Origin: Micropterix aruncella
Taxonomy: Eukaryota > Arthropoda > Insecta > Lepidoptera > Micropterigidae
Reading direction: 5' to 3'
Assembly: GCA_944548615.1 (NCBI GenBank)
Contig: OX155972.1
Location: 13,264,614-13,328,613, forward strand
Length of the DNA: 64,000 bases
The notes below the pieces were generated by a model. It was given only the letters and a program-made list of their open reading frames with translations, searched no databases and was not told the DNA's origin. Shown in pieces: positions 56,401 through 64,000 of the stretch. The stretch's first letter is position 1. Every line of letters begins with the position of its first letter. The position numbers and the translations under genes were made by a program.

Positions 56401-59400
56401 TAGAGTGAAAACATTTTTTTCCATATAGTAACACTGTCATATTCGGTTCGTTATGTTGTCAACTTGGCTAGAATTAGGTCTCAGCTGTCATTCGAACTAC
56501 GACATAACCTCAATTCGCAATACCTCTGTTGCGTCGGCTGCTTGGTTTTTATAAGTAAAATGAAAGAATATTTATGCACTTACTAATTCTTTATTTATTA
56601 TTAAGGGCAACCATAACCTTGTTGATCAAAAAATAGTTTTATCGGTTGTCATAGTTTTGTCCAGCTTCTCCGCCGACTCTTGGGATGCAAAGATAGGTAC
56701 AGTCGATAACCTAGGTCTGCGCATTAAGCTTGAATCTGAAAGTAAAACGCAATAACATATTACTAAGTATAGAAATATATAGAAAGAAACAAATTACAGA
56801 GACACTAACCTTATTACAACCAACTGATTGCCGCGGCGACTTGCAGCTCGGGCTTCACGTATCCACCTTTTTTGTCGCCTCGAATCTCAGGACGTACCAT
56901 ATTCAAAATTTTTAGAATACTCACCTTCCAGAAACGATAATTTTTGCGAAATTCCTTATCCGGCAATTTGACATATTATGGGTCGAAGCGCCTTTTGTAA
57001 AATTTCGGCATTCGGAGCCTAAAAACGCGCAAACGTTGACGGTACGAAAATAATTCACTTCATCCATTTTCTCACGGAATATCACGAATAACGAACGCAA
57101 AATCTGAACAAATCGCTGGTATGTCGCAAAATACGCAACTGTTCACCGCTATTCCTTCACTATTCCACCTCACACTACGGACTAAACTGACAGTAGATAG
57201 TCTAGTAGTAATAGCGACGGAATAGTGCTATTCCAGGTTTATTAATGGCACTTTCGTTTATTCCGAGGATTACGCGCGGAATAGGAATTAGTCTGGGTTT
57301 ATTAATAACACTGTAAGAGCATACTAAGCAATCAAAATATAGCCAGTTTAAGCAACGAGCCCGCGGGGCCAGTTGTGACCGTTGAGTCGAATGAGATGGC
57401 CGCCTATGGAAAATAGGTCTGGCTGCTCCGACATTCGCTTGTCGCGCTCTGGCTGCCGAGCACAACTCACGTTCCTGGCTGCCGCAGTCAGGAATTCTCG
57501 GCTGCCTAGTGCACGGGCTGCAATGAGTCGTCATATGTCGGATTGGCTGCCGCAGCCAGGCTGTCTAGTGCGCGGGCGCTCTTAGATACTACAATTACTG
57601 TTTTTTGAAAGATCCCTACCCTTTTTGCAATAACGGTTGGCCTGCATTTTCCTGTTCCCTTCAAAAACTATAGATAGAGGTTTCAATGTACTCTTAAAAA
57701 ATACTGACCACGGAGAAACACTGGTATAGAGGAGACACTTTATTCATGAAGAACAAGCTGCAAAGTGTTGCGTTGACATCCGGTAATGGTTTGGCCGCTT
57801 CCTTAGAAATATCCTGGCGAACCCTCCAAGCGACTGCCAGCTGTTCGGGAGACTTGGTTAGCACATTCTTTGGAGTCTGCATATCATCGTAGATCTCATT
57901 GTTCATAGTGCCGAGCAGTCCACCAACGCAGCCAAAGTAAAAACCTGAAATATAGAAGAAACCCAATCGGTGTTGCAAGCAGTAAAAAAATTGGTTGTGT
58001 CACCACAAGACTTTCCCGGAAAAACTTCTCAGAATCAACAGAATCAACAGTAACTGTCAATAATATTGGAAGATGCGTTATCTTAGTAAACAACATTGGA
58101 ATTTATAACCATAATATTATTTTTTTCTTTGTTTTCATTGTAACCATAATATTTAATTTATTAGGTTCTTTTCTGTACTTTCATATACATGGTTCATATA
58201 CATATTTATATTTATTAAAATATAAATGTCCGTGTTAGGCTACTGTCTAGTTAGCTCTGACATTAAATAGAATCACTAGCAACAGCTTTTGGCATATTAT
58301 GTTATGAGTTATTGCTATTGATTTTTTGGTTTATGACATTTTAATTGTATATGTTGTCCATTTTACTGTAGATTAATGTGAATTACAAATTAAATTTAAA
58401 AAATACGGTGTTCAGAAAGACAATAGCAGAAATGAATACTAAAATTGATCACTTACCATTAAGATTCACGGTACAGGTCTTGAATAGGAAGCTGCATTTT
58501 ATCCTTACTCCGACGTTGTTCTGGATAATTATGCTGTCATACTCTCTGTCCAAAATCCAGTCGTCCACGGCGGATGGCAGATTTAGGGCTAGTTCGCTCC
58601 CGACAGTCACCAGCTGAAACATTTAGGTTTAGATTTGTTGAGACGGGACTGATCTCCAGCTAAACTTTAGGGAGCACATATCCCACTCCTCATTTAAACT
58701 CCTTGCTCTGGCATAACTTGAATGGGTTGGTCGAAAGAAAAATCTAATTATGAGATTTGGACTTGATATGATATGCCTTGCCCGTGCAATACGGTGAATT
58801 TCTCCTCTCTAGCCAATCAGAAAAAATTGTATGGACCATACGGGTTATAACTCAGGAAATAGAGTGTATAGAGAATATGTCAGTACTGACAGGGAGTTGT
58901 CAGTACTGACATATTCGAGCTGAAGAGTGATTGCAGATGCTTAAAAATGTGGTTTTCCACTGCTGAGATACTGCATTGAACTCTTGCGTTAGGTGGCCAT
59001 TAGCTGATGAAGCCGGTAAACATGTAGACACAAAGAATGGATTTTTATATAGGCAGGAGAGTTGTATACGGACGATAGTGTAACGGTTAGCAACATATCT
59101 AATTTTGCGACTACCAATTAATTTACACGATAACATTTTTTGCAAGAATTCTGTCTGACCTAATTTATAACATAATTAATCAGAATTCATAAACGTGTCT
59201 GCCGCGCTCAGCATTTTTTAAACGTTTCTTTCAATATACGAATGTACAGTACAGCCTGACGTCATTCTGAACTTTTTAACGTGAAAATGTTGGCTTTATA
59301 AACTGCAATGTTTCATTTATAAAATCACTCTTTCACTGGCATCGACTACTCTGGTAAGCGTCTCTCTATATGTATTAATCGATTATTAAATTGTTCAAAT

Positions 59401-62400
59401 ACTAATGTTTGTGTTTCTCTACTCTCTTGTCCGCTGAGGTATAAATCGACGTAAGATTGGAAGCCTGGTTTCCGCACACCATCAGAAAGAGCGACCAGGC
59501 ACTCTTCCAATAATAGAATATAAGCACGGCTTGAAACCTCGACTCGAACCGCCAACAGCGCAAAACTCGTCGGAAGCCCACTTACACATATACTTACAAC
59601 TACTGAGGTGAACTCTACTGTAGTGTTGTAATCGGACCATTAGAAACAAAATGGGATTAACGAGTCACTTCCGCGCGCATCTTCGAAGAAGTCCTATCAA
59701 CCAAGAGGTCGCCGCCGTCGGATCACGATGAGAAGGACATCATCGTCATCAGAATATACATAAGGAAATAAGAAGGAAATAAAAGCCCGCAGATTACAAG
59801 ATAAAATTAAATTTCCAACGGATTTCTCCGAACCACAAACACTATTCTTATCCACATCGTGCAATGGACTAAGGATTGGCTTCTCACACTAAACGCAGAT
59901 AAATGCACCGTACTGCATATAGGTCCCAAGAATCCGCATCACAAATACACGATCGAGGGAACCCCTGTACACACAGTTACCACACAGAAAGATCTTGGAG
60001 TAATTGTGTCCCAGGACCTCAAATGGGAACCGCATATAGTAGAAGTTGTAAAAAGAGCAAACTCACTTCTTTACATGATTAGGAAAGCTTTCTCCTACAT
60101 AAACTCTGATTTGTTCCTCAAACTCTACAAAACGTATGTCCGCCCTCTCCTCGAATACTCTTACCAGGTGTGGAACCCTTACTTCATAAAAGACATTGAA
60201 CTGCTGGAGAAAGTGCAAAGGCGGGCAACCAAGATGGTTCCATCCCTAAGGAACGAGCCTTATGAAAACCGCTTGGCTGCACTGGGTCTTACTACACTTG
60301 AGCAAAGAAGACAAAGAGGGGACCTCATCGAGACGTTTAAGATTCTGAATGGTCATTATGATGTAGCCAACCTTAATGCAATGTACACAATGAACACCAA
60401 CGAGAAACTCCGTGGACATTCCTTAAAACTAAACCGAAACAGTTTTAGTTCCAACCCAAGAAAGTACTTTTTGACTAACCGAGTGGTGGACTCTTGGAAC
60501 AAACTACCACAAGAAGTGATAAGTGCTATCTCAGTGAATGGTTTTAAAAATCTACTAGACAAACATTTAGTAAAAATGGCAATTAAAAAGTGTAAGGAAT
60601 AAAATAAAATAAAGACAAACAGTACACTCAACACGTGAAGTACACGCAACAGCTGCAAAAGCTGCTAGTGTATATAAATAAATAATAATAATAATAATAA
60701 TAACCCTTACGATGCCAAAAAAGATGATCGGCATTTTACGGTGGTTGATAGATCGGCGCGTGGCCATTTTGGCCGGCCTCCCTATATATTATATAATTAT
60801 ATAATACACATGACTAACAAGATGATTTATTAGTCAAAAAGAGAAAATTTATCAAAAAAATTATATTGTTAGTATTTATATACAAAATTGACCAAAAAGG
60901 TGCGGTGGCGTTTTTGCACGCAAAGGCTGGCTTCCGAACGGTTAAAGTATCTTTAACCGCTGGAATGCTAAAACCACCGATCGGTGGTATTTTCGCAGCG
61001 ACAACTCGCGGGCGGCCGATCTCCATATTTATGCAATTATGTATATGCGTAATAAATAATACACAAAATTTTAAGAAAAAAAAAACTGACCCCGATTTTT
61101 TTTATAAGTCCAGCAGCCATGACATGGTGATACTTAGAACGGGCTATCATAATTAAATGCATTTACAAAATGTGTCTGTGCTGTTAACCATTGAGGAGTT
61201 CCCTTGTGCCGCAGTCCTGTCTTGGTGAAACTTAGAACGGGCTGTCATAATTGAATGCATATACAAAATTTCGTGTCTGCTCTGTTGACCGTTAAGGAGT
61301 CTCCTCGTCGGGAGCCAACCCTGGGTGCAGCAGCCATGTCATGGTGAAAGTTAGAACGGGCTATAATAACTGAATAAGTATACAAAATTTTGTGTCTGTG
61401 CTGTTGACCGTTTAGGAGTCCCTTCGTCTGGAGCCAACCTAGGGTGTATATTCAGGTTATGCTTACCATAAAAAATATACATTGTCATCGGAATTGAATC
61501 ACCATGTACACTTTCGAATTCATATGATAATATTTGAGGAGTTCCCTCAATCCCTCATAGATCCCATCATCAGAAAAGGATTTCAAATAATAAAAAAAAA
61601 ATCCCAATCGGTTCATAAATAGCAGAGTTCTAAGGTAACAACATTAAAAAAAAATATACAGCCGAATTGATAACCTCCTCCTTTTTTTGAAGTCTGTTAA
61701 AAAGTCGCCTTTATTGAATAAGCCACCGTTATACATTAGCTTGCGTGCACTAACACCCCCTCCCCTACAAATCAATTTTCGAGGGTTGAAAACATGCCGT
61801 CGTGAGTTTCATTCCCACGGTCAGCTTTCGAAGGGTTAACATATTATCAGACCAAAACAAAAGACTACTAACCTCATTATACAGATCGATATGAATCAGC
61901 CTGGTCTTCGCGAGTAAGACCAAGTTGTATCTTCCCGTTTTGTCATTAGATTCCATTAATATGGAAAAGTTGTCGCTCTTGTAGTCTTTGCTGAGGAGGA
62001 ATGTGCCTCGCTGGCTGATAGTGTAGACCTCGCGGTCGAAGGTCACGAGAGTTCCGTCTCCCATCATTATAGCGTGACCTGTTTAGTTAAAGTACTGTAA
62101 GTGGATTTTGTGAATGAAGAATTTCCACTTGTCTTTCCAGGCAGTGGGGTCAGACTGGGTGCAGGCAGAATTACTGAAGTTATTAGGCAATAACCGGATT
62201 GTGACTTTCAACAACTTCTCAATAAAATAAAGTCTGCACCAATTGCAGCTTCAAGACTAGCTTGAAGCTTCAGCATCTGGAGGTAAGAGGGAGTGTTTTG
62301 AGATGGATTACAAGACTTTTTTACTAATCGCACCTTTTAAATAAGGGCGGAAGTGGCTTTATCAGACTCATAATATAATGTCCTCAGTGGTGAACCGCAG

Positions 62401-63326
62401 GGATCCGTTTTGAGGCCAGTGTTATTCATCCTATACTTGTCAGACCTACGAGCTAGTATGTCATCAAGCATGAGTCTCTATGCAGACGATACGAATAATA
62501 AATAAATACAAACAGAGCTGCCATCGAATTCACCGACCGGAGTCGGGCCCATCATAATACTATTTTTTACACTTCTGGGGGGTGAGCAGTGGATTCCGGA
62601 CTAACGACCGGCTGTGGTAGGTTTAGGACAGCTGTCTTGCCACACGTGAGCGTTCACCTTAACATCCATTCACTCCCCCTTCGAAGCCATAGAATTTGAG
62701 ATGCGCAAATCGCGAAATAAATCAGAAAGATTTCAGGGAATACCAATATACTCACAAATGACTATCCTAATTGGATATTTTTTCTGTAATATATAAATCA
62801 ACTTTTCTGAAAAATGCTTTGATCATATAAGTTCATAACTTCCTTGTGTTCATAACTCATAGTTTCCTGTAGCAGTTCATAAATTCCTGTAGCAGCACAC
62901 AAGTATGTCCAAAAATTAATATTTTATAAAATAATTTCTACCTGATGATTTATTGAAGTTGTTGATATGTGAAACGTTAACATGTTGAAGCGTTGATATG
63001 TTGATGAATAATAGCTGTTCCCAACATGTCGTTATAGATAAACGTAGAAACCTTGGTTAATTGCTAAGTAAACTGCTAACTTACTTGAAAACGGTGGCAA
63101 GACATTATGAATATCACTGTAAGGCTTGAAATCGTAGTAGTAGCTCCAGATAGATTTATTGGAGAATATCCAGTTGTCCATAGCGCCCCTGAACATCTTG
63201 TACTCTTGGATTTCGGAGAAATCCGGAGTTCTGTTGAAGGCGTGCCAAGACATGGGAAGTTTCTGTTCCAGGCTGATGATGCCCTTGTGAGGATCAAAGA
63301 CAAAGTTGGTTTTAGGCTCGCGGTGG
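38355..63326 (-). CDS. Large lipid-transfer protein (apolipophorin/apoLTP-like), C-terminal region, twelve exons
   Basis: Minus-strand exons, in order: 63326-63085, 62078-61873, 58613-58457, 57944-57709, 55803-55679, 51349-51155, 51086-50965, 50418-50267, 49669-49558, 45192-45061, 44571-44480, 38444-38355. All phases fit; about 620 residues. The second to fifth exons form a vWF D domain ([33 protein letters not shown]) with a Cys-rich end. The sixth to eighth form a vWA-like fold ([42 protein letters not shown]) lacking the DxSxS metal site. A tail with [12 protein letters not shown] and LAMETNG follows. This order fits the C-terminus of secreted insect lipid carriers. The N-terminal lipid-binding part lies right of the window. 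Confidence 0.8.
38900..40680 (+). pseudogene. Jockey-like LINE remnant with two insertions
   Basis: DDLKIYK (38949) marks the mutated YADD site; text resumes at 39598 with [15 protein letters not shown], is broken by the MITE at 39743-40048, and continues with [16 protein letters not shown] and [14 protein letters not shown] to a stop at 40674. The insert at about 38975-39597 includes a (GACTTTTT)n tract at 39175-39340. Confidence 0.75.
39743..40048 (+). mobile_element. piggyBac-type MITE, copy 2
   Basis: TTAA at 39739-39742 and 40049-40052; same length as copy 1 and nearly identical. It splits the jockey-like coding region. Confidence 0.92.
40861..41187 (-). mobile_element. piggyBac-type MITE, copy 3, with internal duplication
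   Basis: TTAA at 40857-40860 and 41188-41191. It is 21 bases longer than the others because of a tandem duplication around 41005-41045 (AGAATATTGAAATAT). Confidence 0.9.
41500..42480 (-). pseudogene. LINE 3' half: RNase H and Cys/His tail
   Basis: Minus strand encodes an RNase H region ([14 protein letters not shown], then [11 protein letters not shown]) followed by the tail [20 protein letters not shown], as in 11620-11926. Frameshifts break it. An (AT)n run at 41479-41500 follows the 3' end. Confidence 0.85.
42570..43222 (+). pseudogene. R1-like LINE 3' end with poly(A)
   Basis: The frame 42570-42920 contains [12 protein letters not shown] and [21 protein letters not shown], the zinc-like tail of R1-type elements, then a stop. 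A GC-rich 3' UTR ends in an A run at 43203-43221. Confidence 0.85.
43340..43840 (-). pseudogene. LINE tail fragment
   Basis: Minus strand: [14 protein letters not shown] and [18 protein letters not shown], ending near 43343. The upstream part matches 29875-30070 in inverse. Confidence 0.65.
43915..44120 (+). repeat. Dispersed repeat, same family as 12470-12660 and 51990-52280
   Basis: GAGCTGAAATTCGGTACGCAG, GGCATCATTTGGTCATG and AATCTTGATATATTGGACTT blocks are shared. No coding capacity seen. Confidence 0.6.
44169..44474 (-). mobile_element. piggyBac-type MITE, copy 4, at a splice donor
   Basis: TTAA at 44165-44168 and 44475-44478. The right TTAA overlaps the T of the donor GT of the exon ending at 44480. 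Confidence 0.92.
44480..44571 (-). CDS. Lipid-transfer protein, penultimate exon
   Basis: Bridges phase 1 to phase 0 exactly: two bases plus 30 codons ([20 protein letters not shown] and [10 protein letters not shown]). Acceptor GGCAG; donor GCA|GTTAAC. The donor is weak and lies at the MITE edge. Confidence 0.65.
45061..45192 (-). CDS. Lipid-transfer protein, tenth visible exon
   Basis: Encodes [32 protein letters not shown] and LAMETNG, a block I associate with insect lipid-carrier C-termini. Acceptor TTCGTAG, donor G|GTAGGT. Confidence 0.82.
45413..46510 (+). pseudogene. Penelope-like element, reverse transcriptase end and GIY-YIG endonuclease
   Basis: 45480-45600 encodes [20 protein letters not shown], the end of the reverse transcriptase. 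45800-46050 gives [20 protein letters not shown] and the endonuclease motif [20 protein letters not shown]. Frames change near 45610 and 46040. 45413-45467 is an inverted copy of 45505-45555, a foldback at the 5' end. After the 3' end comes (ATCAATC)n at 46520-46600. Confidence 0.88.
46601..47700. other. Intron sequence without a supported gene
   Basis: Contains an ATCGATAAATGTATGG duplication near 46758-46793. Otherwise nothing recognisable. Confidence 0.4.
47702..48230 (+). pseudogene. DDE transposase pseudogene (Tc1/mariner-like)
   Basis: Starts MPLKTKLG and keeps [40 protein letters not shown] and VVVTDNAHC, the second-Asp region of this transposase type. At least three in-frame stops or shifts break it. 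Confidence 0.75.
48231..49557. other. Intron sequence without a supported gene
   Basis: AT-rich; short frames only. A basic minus-strand frame at 48877-49071 has no recognisable motif. Confidence 0.4.
49558..49669 (-). CDS. Lipid-transfer protein, ninth visible exon
   Basis: Encodes [20 protein letters not shown] and [17 protein letters not shown], the end of the vWA-like region. Acceptor TTTCTAG, donor G|GTAAGA. Confidence 0.85.
49780..50160 (-). mobile_element. Short dispersed element, copy
   Basis: Shares GGAATTCACCGACCGGAGTCG, CTGTGGTAGGTTTAGGACAG and CACTCCCCCTTCGAAG blocks (inverse) with 52390-52950, 55005-55205 and 62505-62705. GATA-rich tails occur at 49785 and 52900, so this copy and 52390-52950 are the longest pair, in opposite orientation. 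Confidence 0.75.
50267..50418 (-). CDS. Lipid-transfer protein, eighth visible exon
   Basis: Encodes [20 protein letters not shown] and [16 protein letters not shown], the helix and strand after the presumed metal site of the vWA fold. Acceptor TTTCCAG, donor AAG|GTACGT. Confidence 0.88.
50965..51086 (-). CDS. Lipid-transfer protein, seventh visible exon
   Basis: Encodes [20 protein letters not shown] and [14 protein letters not shown], central vWA-like strands. Acceptor TTTCAG, donor G|GTGAGT. Confidence 0.88.
51155..51349 (-). CDS. Lipid-transfer protein, sixth visible exon
   Basis: Encodes [20 protein letters not shown] and [18 protein letters not shown], the first strand and helix of a vWA-like domain. 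VEVSE replaces the usual DxSxS. Acceptor TTTCAG, donor AG|GTATAC. Confidence 0.88.
51434..51965 (+). mobile_element. piggyBac-type element, truncated relative of 25560-26228
   Basis: TTAA at 51430-51433 then CCCTTCGAGTAG; similarity runs to about 51965 and the right end is missing. Confidence 0.7.
51990..52280 (+). repeat. Dispersed repeat, same family as 43915-44120
   Basis: Contains CGCCCAAACGCTTCATGCG, GGCATCATTTATCATGACAAG and TCAATCTTGAAATATTGGACT. A second partial copy starts near 52300. Confidence 0.6.
52390..52950 (+). mobile_element. Short dispersed element, copy
   Basis: Inverse relative of 49780-50160; includes TTTTCTAGGAAGGAGTTAAT and a GATA tail at 52900-52930. Confidence 0.7.
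53198..53249. repeat. 20-bp perfect hairpin
   Basis: CTGCCAGCCAAACCTCCGTT pairs with its exact inverse at 53230-53249; the loop is 12 bases. It lies in an intron. Confidence 0.85.
53388..53530 (+). repeat. Dispersed repeat, pair with 55270-55420
   Basis: AAGGGCCATC, GAGGAGGGCTGTGCATC or GAAGGAGGGCTGTGCAT, and TTAGAGACCGAA are shared in the same orientation. Confidence 0.7.
54180..54470 (-). pseudogene. LINE tail fragment
   Basis: Minus strand: [19 protein letters not shown] then [20 protein letters not shown] and KLKKWL. A partial plus-strand copy is at 63478-63575. The reverse transcriptase is absent. Confidence 0.65.
54480..55000. other. Intron sequence, AT-rich, nothing supported
   Basis: Includes a short duplicated block TAATCTGTTTATTATGAAAATAG at about 54536-54600. 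Confidence 0.4.
55005..55205 (-). mobile_element. Short dispersed element, copy
   Basis: About 200 bp from TCTCAAATTCTATGGCTTCG to GGTGAATTCCATGGCAGCTC, with an A run at 55130-55146. Confidence 0.75.
55679..55803 (-). CDS. Lipid-transfer protein, fifth visible exon
   Basis: Encodes a Cys-rich stretch ([20 protein letters not shown], then LCAADHV and IPEQCT) that ends the vWF D module. Acceptor TGTACAG, donor CA|GTATGT. Confidence 0.85.
55810..56264. other. Intron sequence, nothing supported
   Basis: AT-rich; no repeat unit or frame I can support. Confidence 0.4.
56265..57313. mobile_element. Harbinger-type non-autonomous element, 1049 bp
   Basis: Ends CAGTGTTATTAA and its inverse; TAA is duplicated at 56262-56264 and 57314-57316. 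ATTAATAAACC-type motifs recur near both ends. No transposase frame is visible. Confidence 0.7.
57320..57600. other. GC-rich intron block with GGCTGCCG repeats
   Basis: CTGGCTGCCGCAGCCAGG and relatives recur; no gene supported. Confidence 0.4.
57709..57944 (-). CDS. Lipid-transfer protein, fourth visible exon
   Basis: Encodes [20 protein letters not shown] and [19 protein letters not shown], the CG-L-G-NN...D signature of vWF D domains. Acceptor TTTCAG, donor GTG|GTCAGT. Confidence 0.9.
58457..58613 (-). CDS. Lipid-transfer protein, third visible exon
   Basis: Encodes [20 protein letters not shown] and [18 protein letters not shown], central vWF D strands. Acceptor TTTCAG, donor G|GTAAGT. 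Confidence 0.88.
58614..59800. other. Intron sequence, little supported
   Basis: A duplicated block TGTCAGTACTGACA-like occurs at 58878-58912. A B-box-like GGTTCGAGTCG on the minus strand near 59550 may be part of a tRNA-derived SINE, but no A box or tail was confirmed. Confidence 0.4.
59859..60705 (+). pseudogene. CR1/L2-like LINE, C-terminal reverse transcriptase with (AAT)n tail
   Basis: 247-residue frame: [70 protein letters not shown] and [12 protein letters not shown]. This is the region after the YADD site; it stops at 60602 and ends in AATAATAAT at 60684-60705. 5'-truncated but otherwise open, so fairly young. Confidence 0.9.
60939..60988. repeat. Two adjacent perfect palindromes
   Basis: CGGTTAAAG-TAT-CTTTAACCG (60939-60959) and ACCACCGATCGGTGGT (60973-60988). 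Confidence 0.85.
61108..61447 (-). repeat. Tandem satellite of about 120 bp, three units
   Basis: Inverse of the units at 27486-27885; contains CATGGTGAAACTTAGAACGG, ATGCATATACAAAATTT and GGAGCCAACCCTGGGTG. Confidence 0.9.
61873..62078 (-). CDS. Lipid-transfer protein, second visible exon
   Basis: Encodes [20 protein letters not shown] and [20 protein letters not shown], the start of the vWF D domain. Acceptor AAACAG, donor GAG|GTTAGT. Confidence 0.88.
62300..62505 (+). pseudogene. LINE reverse transcriptase palm fragment
   Basis: [20 protein letters not shown] and [10 protein letters not shown]; then cut by the short dispersed element at 62505. Frameshifts upstream. Confidence 0.8.
62505..62705 (+). 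mobile_element. Short dispersed element, copy
   Basis: Best plus-strand copy, from AAATACAAACAGAGCTGCC to CATAGAATTTGAGATGC. Confidence 0.75.
63085..63326 (-). CDS. Lipid-transfer protein, first visible exon
   Basis: Acceptor TTGTTTCAG (plus 63327-63335), donor CAA|GTAAGT at 63084. Encodes [40 protein letters not shown] and HNVLPPF, the segment just before the vWF D domain. Two bases of its first codon come from an exon right of the window. Confidence 0.85.
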
Positions 63327-63477
63327 CTGAAACAAGAAAGGGGGGGTGTTAGATCAAGGGACAAACTGTATCCTGTAGTCCAATGGGTGGATCGTGCTAT
63401 AAAAAGACTTCTCCAAGGCTTTTGATAAAATAAATGATGACATGAGACAAGTTTTAGAAAATAGCTAAATAATACCC

Positions 63478-63600
63478 AGAAGGAAAACATCATTTGGACA
63501 AAGACATTACTCTTTCATTGCGCCGAGATTTTACAAACTGATCAATATGGAAATAAAAATGAATTTGACATTTACACTCTTACCAATAAAATTATCTTAT
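63478..63600 (+). pseudogene. LINE tail fragment, partial copy of 54180-54470
   Basis: [20 protein letters not shown] in plus orientation; ends abruptly near 63575. Confidence 0.65.
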
Positions 63601-63700
63601 AACCGCGTTAAACCCTTGTTATTGTTATACCCGGTATAGCCGAGTTATAACGAAGTTGTCAAATCGTGACCAATAAATCAGTTATAACGCGGTTATAACT
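63596..63700. repeat. Inverted GTTATAAC motifs
   Basis: TTATAACCGCGTTAAA, CGAGTTATAACG and GTTATAACGCGGTTATAAC occur within 100 bases and may be an element terminus. Confidence 0.5.
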
Positions 63701-63829
63701 ACTCCCTGAAACCAAAGACAAGTCATATTTCTAGCATGGCAACGCCCGCTTGGAAGCAGTGTGGCCAACTGAAGCAACATGAAATGCACATGAAATGTCA
63801 CTTTTTGTTGTCAGAAAGCCCTTGCCCAT

Positions 63830-64000
63830 TGTTTTGTTACGCGAATGCTGATCGAATTTATAGTGGTAGTTTGCAGGTCAGCTCTCAGGATATCGATGAT
63901 TCTTGCGGCGTATGGCTTAGTGAAACGATATTTAGTTTTAAAATTGTAATCATCCAAATCGAACGGGTCGTATCGCAATTTGTAAATTTTTGGTCGCCTA
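63830..64000 (-). pseudogene. HARBI1-like Harbinger transposase fragment, cut by window edge
   Basis: Minus strand reads DPFDLDDYNFKTKYRFTKPY, then IIDILRADLQ, resembling the N-terminal part of HARBI1-type nucleases. The frame stops near 63830; the DDE region is absent from the window. Confidence 0.5.

Overview
The window is nuclear DNA from an insect. It is AT-rich, has GT-AG introns, and most of it is transposable elements packed into the introns of two host genes. The mix of elements (BEL/Pao, gypsy-like, CR1/L2- and jockey-like LINEs, Penelope, Helentron-like, piggyBac-, hAT- and Harbinger-type short elements) and the intronic repeat style fit a moth or butterfly, but the order cannot be fixed from sequence alone.

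Layout, left to right. 1-8826 is one essentially intact BEL/Pao LTR retrotransposon; the window opens inside its 5' LTR, and the two LTRs differ by one base as far as I could see. 10330-28681 holds the last six coding exons (plus strand) of an SLC5-family sodium-coupled monocarboxylate/multivitamin-type transporter; reading phases agree across all five introns. Those introns carry LINE fragments, a decayed gypsy-like element, a 268-bp (AT)n tract, a Helentron-like cluster with a two-exon OTU-domain gene, a pol-less LTR element (22062-25358), several piggyBac-type elements, a G-rich tract and a ~120-bp satellite. 28805-30438 is a patchwork of Penelope, hAT, palindromic and LINE pieces.

30927-34451 is a three-exon gene for an 877-residue protein that joins a Mutator-like DDE transposase domain to a YqaJ-type (lambda-exonuclease superfamily) nuclease domain. 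This is the most unusual coding unit here. A relic of a related C-terminus lies just downstream (34727-34790).

38355-63326 (minus strand) holds the last twelve coding exons of a very large secreted protein: a von Willebrand factor D domain followed by a vWA-like domain and a short tail, as expected for the C-terminus of an apolipophorin/apoLTP-type lipid-transfer protein. All splice phases agree from exon to exon. Its introns again hold many mobile elements, and one piggyBac-type copy abuts a splice donor. The right edge (63830-64000) carries a fragment resembling a Harbinger transposase (HARBI1 family).

The two host genes both act in uptake or transport (a small-molecule symporter and a haemolymph lipid carrier) but I see nothing that couples them. 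No rRNA, CRISPR array or convincing tRNA gene was seen.
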